9,468 bases of DNA. Source: Acidobacteriota bacterium. GTDB taxonomy: Bacteria; Acidobacteriota; HRBIN11. Made by a program: the position numbers and the translations under genes. Below the pieces are notes generated by a model. It was not told the DNA's origin. It did not search any database and was given only the letters and a program-made list of their open reading frames with translations. The stretch covers positions 1 to 9,468 of the forward strand of contig JAUQPV010000079.1 in the NCBI GenBank assembly GCA_030550225.1. Reading direction: 5' to 3'. Of this stretch, positions 5,817 through 9,468 are shown one piece after another (positions within the stretch are counted from its first letter, which is position 1; the number at the start of each line of letters is the position of its first letter).

Positions 5817-7457
5817 ATGCTTCGAATTCAGGGTGGCAAGGTCTATGACCCCGTTCATGGTCTGGACGGGGTTCGCCGAGACGTCTGTGTGGCGGACGGT
5901 CGTATCGTGGCCGACGTGTCAGGCGGGCGGGTCATCGACGCGACCGGGATGGTCGTCCTGCCCGGTGGGGTCGACATTCATACCCACATCGCCGGGGCGG
6001 CCATCAACTTCGCTCGGGAGATGATCCCCGAAGACCACCGGCGGGCCGTGGCCTTGACCCGTACACCGGTCCGGCGGGCCGGCATCGGCGGCGTGACGCC
6101 TTCGACTTTCGCCACAGGCTACATGTACGCCTCGATGGGTTGGACGACGATCTTCGAGGCCGCCGTCCCGGTCCTGACGGCCAAGCACACCCACGAGGAA
6201 CTCCGCGACACCCCTATCGTGGACAAGGGCTGTTATCTCCTGATCGGGAACAACGAGATCGTCATGGACCTCCTGGAAGCGGAGGACTACGAGCGGGCTC
6301 GCCACGTGGTCGCCTGGCTGGTATGGGCCGCCAAGGCCTACGGCCTTAAGGCCGTCAACCCCGGCGGGGTCGCCGCCTGGAAGTGGGGCCAAAACGTCAA
6401 GGGCCTCTTTGAGCCAGTCCCTGGCTACCAGCGGGTGACGCCGGCGCGCCTCATCGCGGCCCTGGCCCAGATCGCCGAGGACCTCAGCCTACCCCATCCC
6501 CTCCACCTCCACTGCAATCAACTCGGCCTGCCGGGGAACTTTGCCACGACCCTCGAGACGATGAAGCTCCTGGAGGGCCGACGGGCGCACCTGGCGCATC
6601 TCCAATTCCACGCCTATGGGGGTGAGGATTGGTCGACGTTCCGGTCCGAGGCCCCACGTATCGCCGAATACCTGAACGACCATCCGAACCTGACGGCCGA
6701 CGCCGGGGCCATCCTCTTCGGCGATACCGTCACGGTCACGGCTGACGGCCCGTGGCAGTACCTTCTCTACCAACTGACGGGTCACAAGTGGGGCAATATG
6801 GACATCGAAAACGAGACGGGGTGCGGCATCGTACCGTACGCCTATCGGGAACGAAGCCTGGTCAATGCCGTCCAGTGGGCCGTGGGTCTTGAGCTCCTCC
6901 TGCTGGTCCAAGACCCCTGGCGGATCTTCCTGACGACCGACCATCCCAACGGCGGCGCCTTCTGGCGTTATCCGGAAATTATCCGCCTCCTGATGGACGC
7001 CGACTATCGCCGGGAGCGTCTCAAGGCCCTGTCACCCAAGGTCTTGAAGCGGATCGTGCTTCCAGACATCGACCGGGAATACACGCTGTCCGAAATCGTC
7101 ATTATCACGTCGGCCGGCCCGGCCCGGGCCCTGGGCCTTTCCCAAAAGGGCCACCTGGGCGTCGGCGCTGACGCCGACATCGTCATCTACGATGAGCACC
7201 CGGACCCGGGCCGCATGTTCGGCCGACCCCGGTATGTCATCAAGGCCGGCGAGGTCGTCGTCGAAGACGGCGAGATCCAGAAGACCGTCTCAGGTCGGGA
7301 GTTCATCGTGCGGCCCGCCTACGACGAGACCATTGAGGCTTTTCTCCAGCCGCTCTTCGAGCACTACTACACGGTGTCCTTTGCGAACTATCCCGTCGAG
7401 CTGGAGCGAATCCATTCAGCTGAGGTCTATTCGTGGGAAGAGGCCGTCAGGCAGTAA
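5817..7457 (+). CDS. fwdA: Formylmethanofuran dehydrogenase/formyl hydrolase subunit A (amidohydrolase)
   Basis: A 546-residue metal-dependent amidohydrolase of the FwdA/FhcA family, the subunit that hydrolyses the formyl-carrier to formate (or forms it in reverse), linked to FwdB by an internal channel in the archaeal enzyme. Metal-site residues are all visible: H55 and H57 in GGVDIHTHIAG, K178 in YGLKAVNPGG (the carboxylated lysine position), H230/H232 in LHLHCNQLGLPGN, and D375 in FLTTDHPNGG. Other family stretches are MDIENETGCGIVPY and LTADAGAILFGDTVTVTADGP. ATG 5817 (MLRIQGGKVYDP) matches the usual family N-terminus and has GGGG 6 bases upstream; ATG 5805 would add only MGRA and has a poorer ribosome site. 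It follows fwdB by 120 bp. In methylotrophs the equivalent gene is called fhcA. The catalytic site looks intact. Confidence 0.93.
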   Translation: MLRIQGGKVYDPVHGLDGVRRDVCVADGRIVADVSGGRVIDATGMVVLPGGVDIHTHIAGAAINFAREMIPEDHRRAVALTRTPVRRAGIGGVTPSTFATGYMYASMGWTTIFEAAVPVLTAKHTHEELRDTPIVDKGCYLLIGNNEIVMDLLEAEDYERARHVVAWLVWAAKAYGLKAVNPGGVAAWKWGQNVKGLFEPVPGYQRVTPARLIAALAQIAEDLSLPHPLHLHCNQLGLPGNFATTLETMKLLEGRRAHLAHLQFHAYGGEDWSTFRSEAPRIAEYLNDHPNLTADAGAILFGDTVTVTADGPWQYLLYQLTGHKWGNMDIENETGCGIVPYAYRERSLVNAVQWAVGLELLLLVQDPWRIFLTTDHPNGGAFWRYPEIIRLLMDADYRRERLKALSPKVLKRIVLPDIDREYTLSEIVIITSAGPARALGLSQKGHLGVGADADIVIYDEHPDPGRMFGRPRYVIKAGEVVVEDGEIQKTVSGREFIVRPAYDETIEAFLQPLFEHYYTVSFANYPVELERIHSAEVYSWEEAVRQ

Positions 7458-7484
7458 GGCAGGTCGGCAGTCGGCAGATAGGCA
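7458..7484. repeat. Intergenic short-word repeat, forward copy
   Basis: Directly after the fwdA stop codon is a string built from the heptamer TCGGCAG and related words: GGCAGGTCGGCAG, a second TCGGCAG, then ATAGGCAG. Without one heptamer it equals GGCAGGTCGGCAGATAGGC, whose exact reverse complement occurs at 8728-8746 in the next-but-one spacer. It belongs to a 405-bp non-coding stretch (7458-7862) that also holds the hairpin array and the GCAAAGAGC hairpin listed separately; no gene is convincing there, although one frame stays open. Confidence 0.55.
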
Positions 7485-7510
7485 GGGGGGCAGAGGGGGA
7501 ATCGACGATT

Positions 7511-7642
7511 CGGAACACCGCTCGTCATGGCGGCGTCATCCTGGCCTGACGTCGCCGGTGACGGCGGCATCCATCCCATCGGAACACCGCCAGTGATGGC
7601 GGTGTCATCCTTAGAGAAGCGCCAGTCATGGTGGTGTCTTCC
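7511..7642. repeat. Array of about four degenerate hairpin repeats
   Basis: Units of about 32 bp: 7511-7542 and 7580-7611 are identical at 28 of 32 positions (both begin CGGAACACCGC and end GTCATCCT), with more diverged copies around 7546-7572 and 7612-7642. Unit 7580-7611 contains a perfect 9-bp palindrome, ACACCGCCA/TGGCGGTGT with loop GTGA (7584-7605). It differs from CRISPR in having no regular unique spacers. It lies between fwdA and fwdC and could act as an mRNA stability or partial termination element, or be a dispersed repeat that has duplicated. Confidence 0.6.
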
Positions 7643-7753
7643 TGAGCATAGCCCTTCGGCCCGGGAGAATCCTGGTGGGATCGGCTTTTCTGACGCTTCG
7701 GGGAGAACGATTTTTCAAGCAAAGGGCAGTTCAGCCATCACGAAAGGCAAAGG

Positions 7754-7796
7754 GCAAAGAGCAAAGGGCCAAGAGTATGGACTCTATGCTCTTTGC
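7754..7796. repeat. Hairpin built of GCAAAG words upstream of fwdC
   Basis: GCAAAGAGC (7754-7762) pairs exactly with GCTCTTTGC (7788-7796), and AGAGT/ACTCT (7772-7776, 7781-7785, loop ATGG) forms an inner stem. The left side is a run of GCAAAGG-like words from 7744. It may terminate or pause transcription before fwdC or be part of a repeat family; the following TTTATC is only a weak T-tract. Confidence 0.45.
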
Positions 7797-7862
7797 TTTA
7801 TCTATCAGCCGACCGTCTCACCTGTCGATCTGCTCCTGCCAGACCATGGAGTGCCGGATGCG

Positions 7863-8687
7863 ATGGCGGGAATCATTACCCTGACACTTCGGGAGACGCC
7901 GCACGTCCCCTTGGAGGCCGAGGTCATCTGTCCTGACGTCCTGGCCGGCAAGTCGCGAGAAGAGATCCAGGCCCTGCCGGTCTTTCTGGGAAAGCGGACC
8001 CGACGGCTGGGGGACTTCTTCGAGGTCGAGGTCGACGGCGATGGAGAAGAGGTCCATCTCCGGGGCGACCTCCGGAAGGTCCGCTGGATCGGCCGGGGCA
8101 TGACGCGGGGCCGCGTCGTCATTCACGGGGACGTGGGCATGCACCTGGGCGCCTTCATGCGGGGCGGGACCATCGAGGTCTTCGGGAACGCTTCCGATTG
8201 GCTGGGGGCCGAGATGACGGGCGGGCAGATTTACGTCCATGGGAACGCCGGTGGCCAGGTCGGGGCGGGCTACCGGGGAAGCCCCGTGGGCATGCAGGGT
8301 GGGACGATCCTCATCGAGGGGTCCGCCGGCCCGGAGGTCGGCATGCGGCTCCGTCGGGGGCTCATCGCCGTCGGGGGGTCCGTCGGGGATTTTGCGGGCC
8401 TTCACATGCAGGGCGGGACGATCTTCTTGCTGGGCGCCGTCGGGATCCGGACCGGTGCCTGGATGGTCCGAGGGACGATCGTCGTTTTCCGACCCATAGC
8501 GCTTCTACCGACCTTTCTCTACGCCTGTACGTACCGACCGACTTTCCTGCGTCTGTACTTTCGCTACCTGCAAACTCTGGGATTCCCTATCCCCCCAGAA
8601 GCCTTGGAGGGCGCCTACCATCGCTATACCGGCGATACGGCCGTCCCCGGCAAGGGCGAGATCCTGCAATGGGCCCCGGATGCATGA
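7863..8687 (+). CDS. fwdC: Formylmethanofuran dehydrogenase subunit C
   Basis: A 274-residue protein of the FwdC/FhcC family, related to the C-terminal beta-helix domain of glutamate synthase GltB. Residues about 85-208 show at least six turns of the repeating G-x2-G-x3-G type motif at about 20-residue spacing: GDVGMHLGAFMRGG, GNASDWLGAEMTGG, GNAGGQVGAGYRGS, GSAGPEVGMRLRRG, GSVGDFAGLHMQGG and GAVGIRTGAWMVRG. It is a structural subunit that holds FwdA and FwdB together. The C-terminal 60 residues (YACTYRPTFLRLYFRYLQ) match the family tail. ATG 7863 was chosen because MAGIITLTLR is a natural N-terminus; the frame stays open upstream to 7527, but that stretch is repeats. A GTG at 7851 is possible. 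GGAG at 7848-7851 is rather far away (11 bases). Confidence 0.9.
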   Translation: MAGIITLTLRETPHVPLEAEVICPDVLAGKSREEIQALPVFLGKRTRRLGDFFEVEVDGDGEEVHLRGDLRKVRWIGRGMTRGRVVIHGDVGMHLGAFMRGGTIEVFGNASDWLGAEMTGGQIYVHGNAGGQVGAGYRGSPVGMQGGTILIEGSAGPEVGMRLRRGLIAVGGSVGDFAGLHMQGGTIFLLGAVGIRTGAWMVRGTIVVFRPIALLPTFLYACTYRPTFLRLYFRYLQTLGFPIPPEALEGAYHRYTGDTAVPGKGEILQWAPDA

Positions 8688-8690
8688 TGG

Positions 8691-8786
8691 AAGATGCGAT
8701 GGGCAGGATACGAGACGCGGGATACGGGCCTATCTGCCGACCTGCCTATCTCCATCCTACGTCTTGCATTCCGTATCTTGCATCTT
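8691..8786. repeat. Inverted short-word repeat cluster between fwdC and DUF447
   Basis: AAGATGC (8691-8697) faces GCATCTT (8780-8786) and GATACGG (8721-8727) faces CCGTATC (8771-8777). The centre, GCCTATCTGCCGACCTGCC (8728-8746), is the reverse complement of the repeat found just after fwdA. The whole 148-bp spacer is built from a few short words such as GATACG, GATGC and CTGCC and can fold into an imperfect hairpin. No gene is evident. Confidence 0.5.
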
Positions 8787-8835
8787 ATACGGTAATGCCG
8801 AGTCCGCGGTCGCTGATTTCAAGGGGAACTCGGCC

Positions 8836-9420
8836 ATGCCCTTCATCGTCGAGACTATCGTGACGACATGTGATGAAAACGGGCACGTCAATTTTGCCCC
8901 GATGGGCGTCGAGTGGGGCGATGCCGTCATCGTCCTGAAGCCCTATCAAGACACGAAGACTTTTCGAAACGTGGTCGCCACGCGGCAGGCGGTCGTCAAC
9001 TTGACGGACAATGTGTACTTCTTCGCGGTGGCCGCCATCTCGGACCCCGAGATCCCCTGGCACCCGGCCCGCGTCGTCCGGGGTGCCGTCTTGGACGATG
9101 CCTGTTCCTGGCGGGAGCTGGAGGTCTTAGACGTCGATACCCGAGAACCCCGGGCTCGGGTGACGAGCCGGGTCGTCTACGCCGGGTTCCAACGGGAGTT
9201 CATCGGCTATAATCGGGCACAGGCGGCCGTCATCGAGGCGGCCATCCTGGCGACTCGGGTCCGCCTCTTACCGATGGACGACATCCTGGCCGAATGGAAG
9301 CGGCTCCGGGTCATCGTTGACAAGACGGGCGGACCCCGGGAGCACGCGGCCATGGACCTCCTGACCGAGTATGTGCAACGGGCGGCCGCGACGCAGGCCT
9401 CATCGGAACGACCGCTATGA
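8836..9420 (+). CDS. DUF447 family protein (FMN-binding-like fold)
   Basis: A 194-residue protein of the DUF447 family, which occurs in methanogens and in bacteria with H4MPT-linked C1 genes. The N-terminal half resembles a flavin-reductase-type split barrel: VETIVTTCDENGHVNFAPMGVEWGD, then FRNVVATRQAVVNLTDN. The C-terminal half is helical, with GYNRAQAAVIEAAILATRVRLL and the GPREHAAMDLLTEYV end. No biochemical role is firmly established as far as I know; its recurrent position beside methanopterin genes suggests a part in cofactor synthesis or C1 transfer. AAGGGG (8821-8826) is 9 bases upstream of the ATG at 8836; the frame is open further left but into repeat sequence. It overlaps the next gene by 4 bases (ATGA), implying translational coupling. 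Confidence 0.85.
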   Translation: MPFIVETIVTTCDENGHVNFAPMGVEWGDAVIVLKPYQDTKTFRNVVATRQAVVNLTDNVYFFAVAAISDPEIPWHPARVVRGAVLDDACSWRELEVLDVDTREPRARVTSRVVYAGFQREFIGYNRAQAAVIEAAILATRVRLLPMDDILAEWKRLRVIVDKTGGPREHAAMDLLTEYVQRAAATQASSERPL

Positions 9421-9468
9421 CCGAGGGGACGATTTGGGTCCAGGCACCCGCCCGCTTGCATCTGGGGA
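9417..9468 (+). CDS. Probable beta-RFAP synthase, N-terminal fragment (methanopterin biosynthesis)
   Basis: Only 17 codons are visible before the window ends. The start ATG overlaps the stop of the DUF447 gene in an ATGA. The peptide MTEGTIWVQAPARLHLG carries the APARLHLG start typical of beta-ribofuranosylaminobenzene 5'-phosphate synthases, members of the GHMP kinase superfamily that condense 4-hydroxybenzoate or p-aminobenzoate with PRPP in the first committed step of (tetrahydro)methanopterin synthesis. Other GHMP kinases share a similar N-terminal strand, so the assignment leans on the neighbourhood. Confidence 0.7.
   Translation, partial: MTEGTIWVQAPARLHLG

Noticed and set aside
7511..7642. 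CRISPR array
   Set aside because: Units are degenerate and nearly contiguous, spacers are not unique or regular, and no cas genes are visible.
7527..7862. Upstream extension of fwdC
   Set aside because: The open frame runs through hairpin repeats and GCAAAG words; the family N-terminus begins at MAGIITL.

Overview
This is a high-GC, gene-dense window from a bacterium; every supported gene is on the + strand. Bacterial origin is indicated by Shine-Dalgarno sequences (AGGAGGGG, GGAGG, AGGGGG) before several starts, exported PQQ- and haem-type proteins, a TrpA remnant, and above all a bacterial-type SECIS hairpin placed inside a coding region just after an in-frame UGA. Archaea keep SECIS elements outside the coding region. 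The species cannot be named from the sequence. Methanopterin-type C1 genes beside an XoxJ-like protein suggest a bacterium with the tetrahydromethanopterin (H4MPT) C1 pathway, as in methylotrophs and several uncultured lineages.

Layout. 1-263: the 3' end of trpA. 351-3133: a sigma70-like promoter, then a secreted fusion of an XoxJ/MxaJ-like binding-protein lobe to a c-type cytochrome, a secreted PQQ sugar/sorbosone-dehydrogenase-like beta-propeller, and a short exported HEAT-repeat protein. This looks like a periplasmic oxidation module. 3134-3499: a spacer holding a strong 13-bp hairpin and a compact palindromic repeat.

3500-9468: a formylmethanofuran dehydrogenase-type cluster: fwdD, a 60-residue unknown ORF, fwdB, fwdA, fwdC, a DUF447 protein, and the first 17 codons of a probable beta-RFAP synthase (first committed step of methanopterin synthesis). 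Spacers of about 100 to 400 bp between fwdB, fwdA, fwdC and DUF447 are filled with short-word and inverted repeats.

The main discovery is that fwdB is interrupted by an in-frame TGA at 4743-4745. It lies where Fwd/Fmd enzymes carry the Mo/W-ligating Cys or Sec, in the context SHTSL-U-HGPTE, with an ideal bacterial SECIS after it (7-bp stem, AGGU loop, 25 nt after UGA). The two apparent ORFs are therefore one selenoprotein of about 432 residues. With the N-terminal Fe-S cysteines and a separate FwdD pterin-binding subunit, this looks like a redox-competent bacterial formyl dehydrogenase rather than the purely hydrolytic Fhc complex of classical methylotrophs.

Proposed working model (inference): periplasmic oxidation of an alcohol or sugar feeds electrons to the cytochrome, while the cytoplasmic Fwd-like complex interconverts the formyl-C1 carrier and CO2. 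The formyltransferase (FhcD/Ftr) and the Fe-S electron-transfer subunits (FwdF/G) are not in this window.
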